Assembly: GCA_965224525.1 (NCBI GenBank)
Contig: OZ245050.1
Span: 3,658,001 to 3,722,000 of the forward strand
Direction of reading: 5' to 3'
Length of the DNA stretch: 64,000 nt
Source: Granulosicoccus sp036478565
GTDB taxonomy: Bacteria; Pseudomonadota; Gammaproteobacteria; Granulosicoccales; Granulosicoccaceae
The position numbers were made by a program, and so were the translations under genes. The number at the start of each line of letters is the position of its first letter. The stretch's first letter is position 1. Positions 18,131-27,938 of this stretch are shown in pieces. Below the pieces are notes generated by a model that did no database searches, had not been told where the DNA came from, and saw only the letters and a list, made by a program, of their open reading frames with translations.

Positions 18131-20618
18131 TTACTCAGTTTTCAACACAAACCCTTCACTCTGCCATGGGCCACCCAGGTTGGTGTTTCGATACAGCAGG
18201 GTGAAATGAACATCTGAACCGTCGTTAGGGTAGTTCGAAATACTCACGCTGGTCGCGCCTGCCATGCTCTGGTTGTGATACCGGGCATCACCCGGCGCAT
18301 TGCCGGCGTATACCCAGTAATGGCATCCATGTGAAGTCCATTCGATGGTATCGCCACCCGCTTCCAACACACTGCTGGCTGAATGCGAAGTCAACGTAGG
18401 CGGTAAAGTACACAGAGTATCGTTCGGCGTTTTGTATTGATAGACAACATTTGATACGAGTGCATCGTACTCCGTAGCATAGAAGAGCGTAACGAACAGG
18501 TCGCTCTCATCAGAAGGGTATCCAGACACTTCAAAATCGTCCTGATCATTCTGTATTTCTGGGATACTTGCGTAGTTATCTGAACGTGGGCGTGAACCAA
18601 CCTCAGGCCACACGACGCAACCGTTGGTCACAATATCGAATTCAGTGGAGCCTTGAGCCAAAGTGTCTCCCTCCTGTGGCGACTGAATAAATGGTGGGCT
18701 TTCACATTGCGTATCCAACGGTGCAGTGAATTGGTAACTGCTTGATAACCACGGCCCTCCCAAATTGGTGTTTCGGTAGAGTAATTTGAAGTGCACATCA
18801 CTACCATCGTGCGGCAACCCGGACAGCGTTACGTGGTTAGCGCCAGCTAAACTTTTATTCAAGTAGTCTGACGTATTGGGCCTGCTACCGGCTCTTGCCC
18901 AAAAATGGCACCCATTAGATTCCCATTCCAATTCAACTTCGTCGCCTGAGAATTCGCTTCCAGCTGCTGGGCTCAGCAACCTGGGTTCCAAACTGCAATC
19001 GGTGATCGGCTCTGGCTCTGGCTCTGGTTGGGATAGAGCCGATATAAGGCTTATTTTGCCAATATCTATGGCACAGTCACCAATCGAAGGTTTATTGATT
19101 GTTTCGGTATAGGGTTCCTTACCTGGGTGAGTTATCACGATTGAATGGTTGTCTAAATTGAAGGCACCTACAGGTGAAATCATACGGTGAAAGCGCCCAT
19201 ATTTTTTATCAGCTTTGCGGGGGGAATAGTCAGTGCCAATCAACGGGTTATCAGGCCGGTTGCCAGCGTTGTAGAACGAACAGTCCTTCATATCATCGGT
19301 TTTTACGCCAGTACAGTAGTCCGGGTGATCCACTTGCCCATCATCATCAGTGTCGATATAGTCTGCATGTAAGTGGCTATAACCTGCAATTACCTCTTTG
19401 TCCATTTCTAAAAAGCGAATAGTAGCTTCAAGTGGGTTGCCTCTTTCGTCAACTACTGTTCCTGTAACTCTTAGGCTTCCTGTCCCTTCCGAATTTGGGC
19501 ATAAAGCGTGGTTAAGCAAGCCGACCATGCCGTCGGTGTAGTTACGTGCATACTCAACACCATTATCAAAATTTTTCTGCTGTCTGGCATCAAGTATCGG
19601 TGATTCCTCATAAAAGTAACTTTTGCGAAACGCTGTGTCTAGCTCGGGCCCTTCGTGGGTTTCTATGAGAAAATCCAACATACCCGTTGCTGCATAAGCC
19701 CATGTGGTGCGATTGCGTTGCGGACTAACTGCAGAGCCAAATGATCCGTTGTAGTTAGATCCTGCGCAGGCACCTGGAAAATTGTCTACTTCGCACAGTA
19801 CGTTGCCAGCGTTTCTGCTGCTTATGATAGCGGGCATTAGTACTTGCTCGGCAATCCATCTGGCATGCCGATGCTCCGGCGCAGCGGTCACTGCTATGTC
19901 ATCTCGACCTGTATCTATAGATCGATGTGTCCACATTACCTTCCCCCTGTCACCACCATCGCCAGCATGAAAAGTAATTCCGTAGATTGGCTTTATTCTC
20001 ATAATCAGATTATTCATCGCAACAGTTTCTGGCTCAGAATTCGCAAAAGGTCCTCGGTACTTTCTACTATCCGGATCAAGGCATAGGCTGGTGTAACACA
20101 CTTTCCCAACGAAAACCTGAATTTGAGTTCAAATCAACCCCATTTTTATTTTTGCGCTGTGCATCCGGAAGTGCTTGGTAACCCCACGGGTTCATTGCAG
20201 GTACGATCCAAATTTCAAAAGAATCCACGATGGAGCGAACCTGAGAATCTGTCTCGTAGTCAGTGGTGAGCCGTTCAGCTAACTCGAGCACCGAGCGCAG
20301 GCCAACTATTTCTTTACCGTGTATAACGCCAGTAAATAAAAAAACAGGCTCATCTTCATCGGTAGATGCGTTGTCCGAAATTTTGATTGCACGCAGTTCA
20401 TTGCCGGCCGAATCCTCACCAATCGTTTCGACATGCAACAACGGAGAAGGTTTAGCATCAAGCACATCCCAAATTTCTTCGTACGGGAATATATACGGCG
20501 TGTCGGGAAATTCTACGGCCGACGCGACTGGTATAAAAGAGATAACCCCTGCAGACAGTGTGAATAGCGACAGCGCGCGCTTGACTATCAATTTGCGCTC
20601 TTTGTTGCGTAGCTTCAT
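18131..20618 (-). pseudogene. Secreted M14 zinc carboxypeptidase, broken by a frameshift
   Basis: The gene reads in two frames that join near 20090-20101. The 5' part (20618-20076) has AAGG six bases before its ATG, a signal peptide ending about 'PVASA', the zinc motif 'GVIHGKEIVG' (His and Glu ligands) and 'NPWGYQAL'. It then runs into a stop after 'HQPMP'. One base out of phase the family sequence resumes ('YRGPFANSEPET'), with the third ligand in 'GITFHAGDGG' and the catalytic Glu in 'DFLIETHEGPEL'. The canonical DLNRNF reads 'DLNSNSGF', so the carboxylate-binding Arg is also lost. After the enzyme comes a carboxypeptidase-regulatory-like beta domain with a Ca-binding-like 'DTDDDGQVDH', then three repeat modules. 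The single-base shift may be real decay or a sequencing error. Confidence 0.8.
18134..18990 (-). repeat. Three C-terminal beta-sandwich-like modules of the M14 protein
   Basis: Three units of about 90 residues follow one another. Units 1 and 3 are close ('SDVHFKLLYRNTNLGGPW' versus 'SDVHFTLLYRNTNLGGPW'), while unit 2 is divergent ('SDLFVTLFYATEYDALVS'). Each has a conserved 'NGC-x-x-W/HGC-x-x-W' core and a 'P-x-D-x-SD' turn. They are probably substrate- or surface-binding domains of a secreted enzyme. The domain family is not recognised. Confidence 0.7.
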
Positions 20619-20759
20619 AGTGTGCCTTATAAAGTTCTTCCTGATTGGAAGGCTGATTCTGCAGTAGCATTAATGCGCTATCAGGTACTTTTACCCATTC
20701 TGGGTGCGACATATCCGCTCCAAAATCAAAACACTGCTGATAACAACCATTATTTATCT

Positions 20760-20966
20760 CAGTTGTGCACGGAATAAACGACATACTATGGATCCGTTTT
20801 TTTCTCCACCCACGCTTGATCATTTATTCGATAGGCTCGTGATCGAGTTTGCTCGGTCCCAAGGACTTGACAGTAGCTAAAATACCAATTCATTCATGAA
20901 TTCGCTGCCATTGTCCGTATCAATTCCGATGATGGAAAAAGGCAAGTCTTCATGCCCTTGATCAAA
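20760..20966 (-). pseudogene. Remnant of an integrase-core (DDE) transposase
   Basis: Two stretches in different frames match the catalytic core of a known type of IS integrase. 'LPFSIIGIDTDNGSEFMNEL' (about 20966-20885) contains the second Asp region, then after a stop and a shift 'TEQTRSRAYRINDQAWVEKK' (about 20857-20800) contains the 'NDQAWVE' Glu region. A further shift reads 'NGSIVCRLFRAQLR'. No intact frame, terminal inverted repeats or target duplication are visible. The rest of the 500-base gap between the M14 start and the kinase gene (20619-21117) shows no gene that I can support; a 121-codon frame at 20458-20823 partly overlaps the remnant and the M14 start. Confidence 0.75.
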
Positions 20967-21117
20967 TTATGCTCCCACCGGCCCATCCGATGGGTAGCAG
21001 GTTATATGAGGCAACAGGCTGGCATTACAGCTGCCAAATTTGGTGGGTTTTCTGCAATAAAGAAAGTACTTTTTTGACTTCGTATGCTTTGCCGAACACA
21101 AAGCAACACTCCAGATC

Positions 21118-23763
21118 CTAGTGTACTGAGCCCAGCATCGCCTCGGCCTGGTCGATAAGCTCAGGATCGATAACCGGCAATCGAACCGTCATTCGTGTAC
21201 CTGTACCTGTACTGGCAGCACTAACCTCGCCACCATGCTGCTTGACCACGCGCGATACCAGCGCCAGGCCTAAACCAATGCCTTTGAATTTATCGCTGGT
21301 TGTCGCATCGCGCCGGAAACGGGTAAACAGTTCGTCCATCATCGCCGGATCAATGCCAACGCCCTGATCCGTGATTTGCAGAACTGCCTCGCCTGCCACG
21401 CGGCTCAAGCCCACACAGACACTCCCGCCTTCCTGGGAATACTTGATCGCATTACCGATTACATTGACAACAGCACGCTCCAGCGACGCAGCATCACCTC
21501 TCATCCACAGGTCTTTTTCGGTCGTATCTACATCAGTCTGAATCTTCCGGCTACGCGCCTGCGGTAATAGTTGATCAAGCGCATTGTCGACAACCGCATT
21601 GAATAACACCTCGGTAAATTTCCTGTCGTCCAGACTATCCGCTCGCGCCACATGCAACAGATCGTCCATCATCACCAGACTACGCTGGATATTTTGCTCA
21701 ATTCTGATCGCACGCTCTTTGTCGTCATATTCTGTACCCGAATCATCGTCGAGCAGGTATAGCGCTGAAATCAACGGCGAGCGCAAATCATGTGACAAGT
21801 AATCAACCATTTCGGCGCGCGCTCGTTCGGCTGTACGTATAGCAGATACATCGATAATGCTGGCACAAATCAAACGATGCGCGATATGTTTGCCAACCGC
21901 ACTCATATTGATTACAAGTTCCGTTTCACTTTCGGTCGTCGTCGCTTGCCAGTCTTTACCCTTGATCAGCAATGCCCGGAAGTCCTTTTTGTCTGCACCT
22001 TCGTCCGGGCTTCGACCTATAGCCCGAACGAAATCGATGAACTGGGGTTGCACACCCATCGATGGCAACAGTCTTTGCGCATGCGTATTGCCACGAACCA
22101 GTTCACCAGCGGGATTCCATATCATCAAACCCAGTGGACTGCCTTCCAGGACTGTCTCACTGAATACCTTGACGCTGCGCAACCACGCCATCTGTTCGCT
22201 GAGTTTCTGTGCATTGGCCTGGAGACGCTCGATCGACCCGCCAAGCCGTGATGGTTCGGTACGTGACTGAATACGCGCCAGTGAATCGATGTAACGTGTG
22301 ATATCAGCCGCGTCTGCCGCTTCAGTGATGGCAATGTCTATCTTCAGCCGACCGGTGCTCGGATAGCGCCTGGTATACACGCCATGATGTTCAGTCCACT
22401 GATCAATGGCAGTATCGCTGCTTGGCGGCAACCGCGTACCACCCATGTATACGTCACCTTGTGCATCAAATCGCCACGCGCTGATTGGCAGATGCCGGGT
22501 GGCGCTTTCAAAAAAATCTGCCAACAACTGGTTACTACGGCTGTCACGTTGCGGTAAATGGGACTCAAACTTGCCACTTTCCCGTTCCAGGAAACGATTG
22601 ATAAAGTCGAGTCGGTGACGACTCCACAACAAATAGCTGACAAGGACCACCACACTGGCCGACAGGGGTGCATACCAAAGCCGCAACTGATCGTAGAACA
22701 GCCAACTGATCAATACCGGTATAAATGCACCCGCCAGAGCACCCGACAACCCCCATTGCGGCGGCGCCTGTGAGTACAGCAATAGCATGAGCGGTAACAG
22801 TAAGGCTGCAACCAGCATATTGCTGTAACGGTGGACACCGGTGACCAGGCTGCCATCGCGCAGTGCAGCCAGCATATTTGCATGAATCTCAACACCTGGC
22901 ACCGGCTGATCCAGCGCCGACACAGGTGTTGGCACGACATCACCCAATCCGGCCGTTGTCAGTCCAACCAGCACAATGCGATCACGTAACGCCTCGTCAC
23001 CAATCTCTCCGCGAATAATACTCGCCGCAGAGTAGCGCTTGAAGGTGCCACTTGGGCCATAGAACGGAATCAGTACTTCGTGATCCTGCACCCATTGATT
23101 GTCAGCCTCTGGAAGCGGCAACCGCAATCCTGGCAAGTGCTCCCCCAACCAGTCAACTTCCGGCTCCAGCTTTGCCAGCGCGGCCAACGGTAAGGCGGGC
23201 CAGTGTGGTCGCTTGAAACCGGACTTCAATGGTACGCGCCGAACGATGCCATCGTCATCGATAGGCAGAAATATATGCCCGATATCTGTGACAGCGCGGG
23301 TCAATACGGGCACTGGAAGCTTGTCACGCGCCACCCCACCGGCCCCACCGGCGCCTTCGGTAAGCACCGGCAAGATACTGATGTTGATTTCAGCAATAGC
23401 TGAAGCCAGCTTTTCATCACTGCCTGCAGACTCTGCAGATTCGGTATAGATCAGATCAGCGATCACGGCCCGCGCCCCGTGCTGTGCGAGCTGCTCAAAC
23501 AGCTGTGCTTGTAAATCCCTGGACCATGGCCAACGGCCAAAGCGCTCCAGACTGGGCGGATCTATGGCAGCAATGACGATGTCATCTGGTACCGCTCGTT
23601 GACTGCTGCGCACCCAGCTATCATGCAACAGGCGATCGACCTTGCGGGTAGCGTCAGACCAGTCAAGTACCCAGACAAGTGTCAGCAGCAGGAGGTAGAA
23701 ACCGAACAACCACATGATCGTCACAATGCGACGATCTCCGATACTGCCGCGCGAGTCGGTCAT
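21118..23763 (-). CDS. CHASE2-domain sensor histidine kinase
   Basis: 881 residues from the ATG at 23763 (a TTG at 23766 is also in frame). A first membrane helix (about residues 14-34) is followed by a periplasmic CHASE2 domain ('DIVIAAIDPPSLERFGRWPW' at its start), then a cluster of three membrane helices around residues 310-380 and a PAS-like region. The kinase core has the H-box 'MVDYLSHDLRSPLISALYLL', N-box 'VNVIGNAIKYS', G1 'ITDQGVGIDPAM' and G2 'GIGLGLALVSRVV', all intact. The response-regulator gene is immediately upstream on the same strand, so the two form a two-component pair. The ligand is unknown. Confidence 0.9.
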   Translation of the reverse strand: MTDSRGSIGDRRIVTIMWLFGFYLLLLTLVWVLDWSDATRKVDRLLHDSWVRSSQRAVPDDIVIAAIDPPSLERFGRWPWSRDLQAQLFEQLAQHGARAVIADLIYTESAESAGSDEKLASAIAEINISILPVLTEGAGGAGGVARDKLPVPVLTRAVTDIGHIFLPIDDDGIVRRVPLKSGFKRPHWPALPLAALAKLEPEVDWLGEHLPGLRLPLPEADNQWVQDHEVLIPFYGPSGTFKRYSAASIIRGEIGDEALRDRIVLVGLTTAGLGDVVPTPVSALDQPVPGVEIHANMLAALRDGSLVTGVHRYSNMLVAALLLPLMLLLYSQAPPQWGLSGALAGAFIPVLISWLFYDQLRLWYAPLSASVVVLVSYLLWSRHRLDFINRFLERESGKFESHLPQRDSRSNQLLADFFESATRHLPISAWRFDAQGDVYMGGTRLPPSSDTAIDQWTEHHGVYTRRYPSTGRLKIDIAITEAADAADITRYIDSLARIQSRTEPSRLGGSIERLQANAQKLSEQMAWLRSVKVFSETVLEGSPLGLMIWNPAGELVRGNTHAQRLLPSMGVQPQFIDFVRAIGRSPDEGADKKDFRALLIKGKDWQATTTESETELVINMSAVGKHIAHRLICASIIDVSAIRTAERARAEMVDYLSHDLRSPLISALYLLDDDSGTEYDDKERAIRIEQNIQRSLVMMDDLLHVARADSLDDRKFTEVLFNAVVDNALDQLLPQARSRKIQTDVDTTEKDLWMRGDAASLERAVVNVIGNAIKYSQEGGSVCVGLSRVAGEAVLQITDQGVGIDPAMMDELFTRFRRDATTSDKFKGIGLGLALVSRVVKQHGGEVSAASTGTGTRMTVRLPVIDPELIDQAEAMLGSVH

Positions 23764-23811
23764 CAACTCTGGATTATCACGGACAATGCTTCGCTCCAGC
23801 GAGCTACTGCG

Positions 23812-24516
23812 TCAATTGCTTGTGTGTTCCTCAAGCCGGTAACCGTGCTGGTATATAGACGTAAGCTTCCAGCGTTCCGATGCCAGTAATTTCATTTTTT
23901 TTCTGAGTCGGCTTGCATGCGTATCAACAGTGCGGGTGTTTAGCTCAGCCGAGGTTCCCCATACTGAAGTCAACAAATGTTGACGCGACAATACCCGCCC
24001 ACGATTGCGAAACAGGAATAACGCCAGTTCGTATTCCTTTTCGGTCAACTTGATTGTTTCTTCATGCATGCGAACCTGACGATTGGATGTATCAAATACA
24101 TAGGGCGGACATTCGAGTATTTCTGTTTCCGGCTGGGCGCGTCGTGCCAACGCATACAAACGCGCGAGCAACTCATGCTGGCGAACCGGTTTTGCCAGAT
24201 AATCATCGGCCCCTGCCTGCAATGCCGTCACAATATCTTCCTCGGCCTGCCTGGCGGTAACAAATATAATGGGGATGTCACTGGTTAAGGTTTTGCGAAT
24301 CCAGTGCAGTACTTCAAGCCCGGAACTGCCTGACTGCAGCGTCCAGTCCAGAACCACTACATCGTAACTGGACTTTCGAAAGGCGCGCTGAAAATCCTCT
24401 GCTGTATTAAAAATGCCGCAGTGATACCCCTTGCTCTCTATCCAGCCACCAACTCTCGCCGCCTGTTCTGTGTTGTCTTCAAGAAGTGCAATGCGCAATA
24501 TCTGACTTTCACTCAT
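23812..24516 (-). CDS. OmpR/PhoB-family response regulator
   Basis: 234 residues from the ATG at 24516, which has AAGGA eight bases ahead; a TTG at 24522 is weaker. The receiver domain has the acidic pair 'LLEDN', the phospho-acceptor Asp in 'VVVLDWTLQSG', Thr in 'IFVTARQ' and Lys in 'YLAKPV'. The C-terminal winged helix ('LTEKEYELALFLFRNRGRVL', 'NTRTVDTHASRLRKKMKLL') binds DNA. It is the probable partner of the CHASE2 kinase 48 bases downstream. Target genes cannot be read from the window. Confidence 0.92.
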   Translation of the reverse strand: MSESQILRIALLEDNTEQAARVGGWIESKGYHCGIFNTAEDFQRAFRKSSYDVVVLDWTLQSGSSGLEVLHWIRKTLTSDIPIIFVTARQAEEDIVTALQAGADDYLAKPVRQHELLARLYALARRAQPETEILECPPYVFDTSNRQVRMHEETIKLTEKEYELALFLFRNRGRVLSRQHLLTSVWGTSAELNTRTVDTHASRLRKKMKLLASERWKLTSIYQHGYRLEEHTSN

Positions 24517-24604
24517 ACTCAACGTCCTTACCTGTTCGGACGAGAGTGTGTCTTAAAGTGGCTCAACTGGCAAATGCCCAGTGCATTAAATTGCAGCGTC
24601 AGAA

Positions 24605-25258
24605 TTATGCCGCCGCGACGGGGTTGTAGTAATGCCGCCCGCCGGGCAGTTCGCCAATGCGCTCGGCCAAATGCGCAACATCGTCTGTTGAGTCCGCCAG
24701 GTTAATTTCATCAGCGTTCACAATCAGTAGTGGTGACGAGTTGTAGCTGTGGAAATGTCGTTCATAAAGACCGATTACCTGCTGCAGATAGTGGCTGTCA
24801 ATCCGCTGCTCATGGCGCAGGCCACGCCGCTCGATACGCTCGATCAATCGCTCCAGCGGTGCTTGCAGATAGATAACCAGGTCGGGTTGCGGTAACCCTT
24901 GCACCAGTTTTTCGGTCAGTTTGTTGTACATCCACCATTCATGCTCATCCAGCGTAAGCTCAGCGAATAGACGATCCTTGTCGATAAGAAAATCAGCAAC
25001 AACCGGTTTTCTGTTGTCATCATTCCCGGAAACACTGGCAAGCCGACCTGCGTCAAGCACCGCCAAACGTGAGACCAGAAAATGCATCTGCGTATGCAGG
25101 GCGACCGATTTTGGATCACGGTAAAAGGCTTTTAAGTAGGGGTTGGCGAGTTCGGTATCGCTGAGAAATTCTGCATCAAAACAACTGGCCAGTTTCTTGG
25201 CCAGTGTCGTCTTGCCAACGCCGATCGGCCCTTCAATGGCAATGAATCGGTGTTTCAT
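24605..25258 (-). CDS. Deoxynucleoside kinase
   Basis: dNK/dGK-family P-loop kinase that phosphorylates salvaged deoxynucleosides. About 217 residues from the ATG at 25258 ('MKHRFIAIEGPIGVGKTTLA'); an ATG at 25279 adds seven residues. Walker A is 'GPIGVGKTT', followed by the lid-type 'IERIERRGLRHEQ' arginines and 'LVIYLQAPLERLIERI' with the substrate base region. It lies just after folK in the hslR-pcnB-folK row, a frequent position for this gene in gammaproteobacteria. Base specificity is not decidable. Confidence 0.85.
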   Translation of the reverse strand: MKHRFIAIEGPIGVGKTTLAKKLASCFDAEFLSDTELANPYLKAFYRDPKSVALHTQMHFLVSRLAVLDAGRLASVSGNDDNRKPVVADFLIDKDRLFAELTLDEHEWWMYNKLTEKLVQGLPQPDLVIYLQAPLERLIERIERRGLRHEQRIDSHYLQQVIGLYERHFHSYNSSPLLIVNADEINLADSTDDVAHLAERIGELPGGRHYYNPVAAA

Positions 25259-25343
25259 ATCCGTGAGTTTACTGTTCATATACTGTAAGTATAGACAGCT
25301 TTACATTCATCGCAAGTAATCTCCGCATCAGGCAACTCCTGGA

Positions 25344-25874
25344 CTAATGCAATCGTTGAATGCCGAAATCCTCCGCCTCAATCAGCAGATCAGCCAACAC
25401 TCCGAAGCCCGGAATATTCAGGTCCGGCGCCAGATCGAACAGCGGTCGCAGCACAAAAGAGCGCAAGGGCATACCCGGATGGGGCACTTGCAGGCGCTCT
25501 GTTGCAATAGTGGAGTTTCCGTAGAGCAACAGGTCCAGATCGAGCGGTCGTGCTGTCCAGCGCTCAGTCGAGCGTACCCGCCCATGCAGGACTTCGATAG
25601 CCTGCAATATATCCAGCAACGCATGCGCTTCAAGCGTCGTGGAAAAACGGCAAACAGCATTCGCATAGTCTGGTTGCACTGCTGGTCCCATTGGCGTCGA
25701 TTCGTATAGTGGCGAGCAGCTTAAGCGTTCAATGCCGGACACTTGCAGCAACTGTTCGCAGGCGTCCTGAATATGCATCACCCGGTCGCCCAGATTACTG
25801 CCGATGCCAACATAAACCGTGTAATCTGCAGTCTTGTTTTGCGCGGCAACAGCCGACACTTTCTCGCCAACCAT
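25344..25874 (-). CDS. folK: 2-amino-4-hydroxy-6-hydroxymethyldihydropteridine pyrophosphokinase
   Basis: HPPK of folate synthesis, transferring pyrophosphate from ATP to hydroxymethyl-dihydropterin. About 176 residues from the ATG at 25874, 7 bases beyond the pcnB stop; the frame is open further upstream, but there it is antisense-like to pcnB's arginine-rich end. Signatures are 'YVGIGSNLGDR', 'SPLYESTPMGP' and the metal and substrate motif 'RWTARPLDLDLLLYG'. The next gene is a deoxynucleoside kinase. Confidence 0.93.
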   Translation of the reverse strand: MVGEKVSAVAAQNKTADYTVYVGIGSNLGDRVMHIQDACEQLLQVSGIERLSCSPLYESTPMGPAVQPDYANAVCRFSTTLEAHALLDILQAIEVLHGRVRSTERWTARPLDLDLLLYGNSTIATERLQVPHPGMPLRSFVLRPLFDLAPDLNIPGFGVLADLLIEAEDFGIQRLH

Positions 25875-25881
25875 CTGCGTT

Positions 25882-27411
25882 TCAGGAGGCCGGACCCGGT
25901 CGATTTGACTTGTCACCGCCCGGTTTGCGGCGCCGACGACGCCGACGTCGCTTCGCAGGGGCTTTCTTTGCGCTTCCCTGTCTGTCGGCGGTAGCAGAAT
26001 CATCGCCCTCCGGCGCATCAGCAGCGGCGCCCTGACCCCAGCAATGTACAAGCGGTTTGTCGTTGGCCGCCACCACCCGATCGTCTTCCGTCAGGGTTTG
26101 CACCTTGGTCCACCAGGCGGCCAGCGGCTCGAGCTCCGGGTTTTGGCTGGCGCGCAGGCAAAGAAAGTCGTAGGCCGCGCGAAAACGCCGCTCGGCTATC
26201 AGCTTCAGCGCTCGAGCGCCACGCCATTGTTCGAGACGCGGCTGCATCTGCCAGATCTCCTTCATCGGGCCGGAGAATCGACGTGGTATGGAAGTCACCT
26301 TAACCTGGGTGGATAGTACGGATTCACCTGCGGTGTAGAGCGCATCGTGCAATGAAGTTCCGCGCGCCACCTCCTGATTGGTGTCGTGTTCAACGTCAGG
26401 CCACAACATGAACGCCAGCAGATAGGCGGGTGTGATGGGCTTACCGCTGGCAACCCGGCGATCCGTGTTTTCCAGTGCTTCATCCAGCATGTGTCGCAAT
26501 GGCTCGTCACCGGCTTTCAGTCGTTCATCCAGCAACGGAAACAGATACTGCAGCAAATCGTTATCGACTACGGCTGCAAAACTGCGCAAGGCATAGCCAC
26601 CCTGAAACAGCTTCAACACCTCTTCAAACAACCGCGCAGGTGGCGTGTGCTGAAGTTCGACCGCAGTCTTACGCATGGCGGCCAGCGTGTCAGCCTGAAT
26701 CGAGAACTCCAGCTTGGCCGCCAGACGCACTGCACGCAGCACCCTTACCGGGTCTTCCTCGCAGCGCGTGAGCGGGTCGCCTATCAGCCGGAATACGCCC
26801 GCATCGATATCGACCAGCCCGCCAACGTAATCAACCACAGAATGGTCTGCAATGTTGTAGTACAGCGCATTGACCGAAAAATCGCGCCGCATGGCATCTT
26901 CTTCTATCGAGCCGAAAACATTGTCGCGAACGATGCGCCCGGATGCGCCAACCTCACCCCCCGCACCTTTATCGTGTGCAGCTCGAAAAGTTGCCACTTC
27001 AATAATTTCACGACCGAACACGACATGTACCAGCCGGAAACGCCGACCGATGATGCGCGAGTTTCTGAACAATGCCCGCACATCCTCTGGGCTGGCATCC
27101 GTTGCAATATCGAAGTCCTTTGGTCGTAACCCAACCAGCGCATCTCGCACACCACCGCCCACCAGATAAGCCGCATAGCCCGCTTCATCGAGTTTTGTCA
27201 GCACCTTTACCGCAGCACGACTCAAGGTCTTCGGTGTTACCGGATGATCGCCACTGGGCACAACCAGCGGATTTGTGGTTAGCTGACTGGTAGAAGCTTG
27301 TGACTGATCGTCTCGCGCACCACCACTGAGTAATGAACGCGTTTTGTTTATTGCTTTGCGGGATATTCCGCCTAGGCGTTTGAGCAATGGATTCTCCGTA
27401 GCATCAGTCAT
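25882..27411 (-). CDS. pcnB: Poly(A) polymerase I
   Basis: Adds 3' poly(A) tails that mark RNA for decay. About 509 residues from the ATG at 27411, which overlaps the end of hslR by 8 bases; an ATG at 27435 would add eight residues. The nucleotidyltransferase head has 'YLVGGGVRDALVGLRPKDFD' and 'DIATDASPEDV' (metal Asp pair), then 'RRDFSVNALYYN'. The C-terminus ends in a run of arginine and lysine ('KRRRRRRRRK'), the RNA-binding tail that separates PcnB from CCA-adding enzymes. It is part of the hslR-pcnB-folK row. Confidence 0.93.
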   Translation of the reverse strand: MTDATENPLLKRLGGISRKAINKTRSLLSGGARDDQSQASTSQLTTNPLVVPSGDHPVTPKTLSRAAVKVLTKLDEAGYAAYLVGGGVRDALVGLRPKDFDIATDASPEDVRALFRNSRIIGRRFRLVHVVFGREIIEVATFRAAHDKGAGGEVGASGRIVRDNVFGSIEEDAMRRDFSVNALYYNIADHSVVDYVGGLVDIDAGVFRLIGDPLTRCEEDPVRVLRAVRLAAKLEFSIQADTLAAMRKTAVELQHTPPARLFEEVLKLFQGGYALRSFAAVVDNDLLQYLFPLLDERLKAGDEPLRHMLDEALENTDRRVASGKPITPAYLLAFMLWPDVEHDTNQEVARGTSLHDALYTAGESVLSTQVKVTSIPRRFSGPMKEIWQMQPRLEQWRGARALKLIAERRFRAAYDFLCLRASQNPELEPLAAWWTKVQTLTEDDRVVAANDKPLVHCWGQGAAADAPEGDDSATADRQGSAKKAPAKRRRRRRRRKPGGDKSNRPGPAS

Positions 27412-27847
27412 CTGACGTTGGCTCAGGTACATCATTGATATTCTGGAACCTTATGATCTGACGACGCTGCTTTTTTGTCGGCCGACCGCTGCCTGCCAGC
27501 CCGAACCGACTCTGACGATCAACTCTCAACCGTGCCGACAACTCTCGCCGCAGCTCCAGACTTTCGGCAGATTCCTCATACATTTGCTGCGCTTCCTGGG
27601 CTGGTCGACGTTGATTATTCAGCGCCAGTATGGTCACTTCAAAGGCATACGGCGGTTTTTCCACAACTACGGTATCACCCGGGGCCACTGTCCGCGATGC
27701 CTTTATACGCTGACCATCCACCCGAATCCGGTTTTTGGCGATAGCGTCGCTGGCAAGACTGCGAGTTTTGAAAAAACGTGCCGCCCAAAGCCATTTGTCT
27801 ATACGCACTCTGCGATTCCTGCCGCAAAGGCCACCATCAGATCTCAA
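27404..27847 (-). CDS. hslR: Hsp15, S4-domain ribosome rescue protein
   Basis: Heat-shock protein that binds 50S subunits carrying stalled nascent chains. 147 residues as called; the S4 domain starts with 'VRIDKWLWAARFFKTRSLAS', so a GTG at 27808 is an alternative start that fits the family better. Then 'AIAKNRIRVDGQRIKASRTV' (RNA-binding) and a basic C-terminal tail ('RPTKKQRRQIIRF') follow. It overlaps pcnB and is divergent from ycgL. Confidence 0.9.
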   Translation of the reverse strand: MRSDGGLCGRNRRVRIDKWLWAARFFKTRSLASDAIAKNRIRVDGQRIKASRTVAPGDTVVVEKPPYAFEVTILALNNQRRPAQEAQQMYEESAESLELRRELSARLRVDRQSRFGLAGSGRPTKKQRRQIIRFQNINDVPEPTSDD

Positions 27848-27938
27848 ACCTGTTTGCAGTCGTACACATGCTCAACAGATACACTATTGTACTCCAGCGC
27901 TGCCAGTGCAATGGTGGCCTGAATTAACCGGAGATTTG

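Noticed and set aside
20076..20101. Programmed ribosomal frameshifting in the M14 gene
   Set aside because: No slippery heptamer with a downstream stem or Shine-Dalgarno stimulator is visible, and the catalytic Arg is lost too; decay or a sequencing error is simpler.
20458..20823. A 121-codon minus-strand frame ending inside the M14 start
   Set aside because: Its beginning is the transposase remnant and its end is another frame of the M14 signal peptide. The middle ('MSHPEWVKVPDSALMLLQN') may be a fragment but cannot be supported as a gene.
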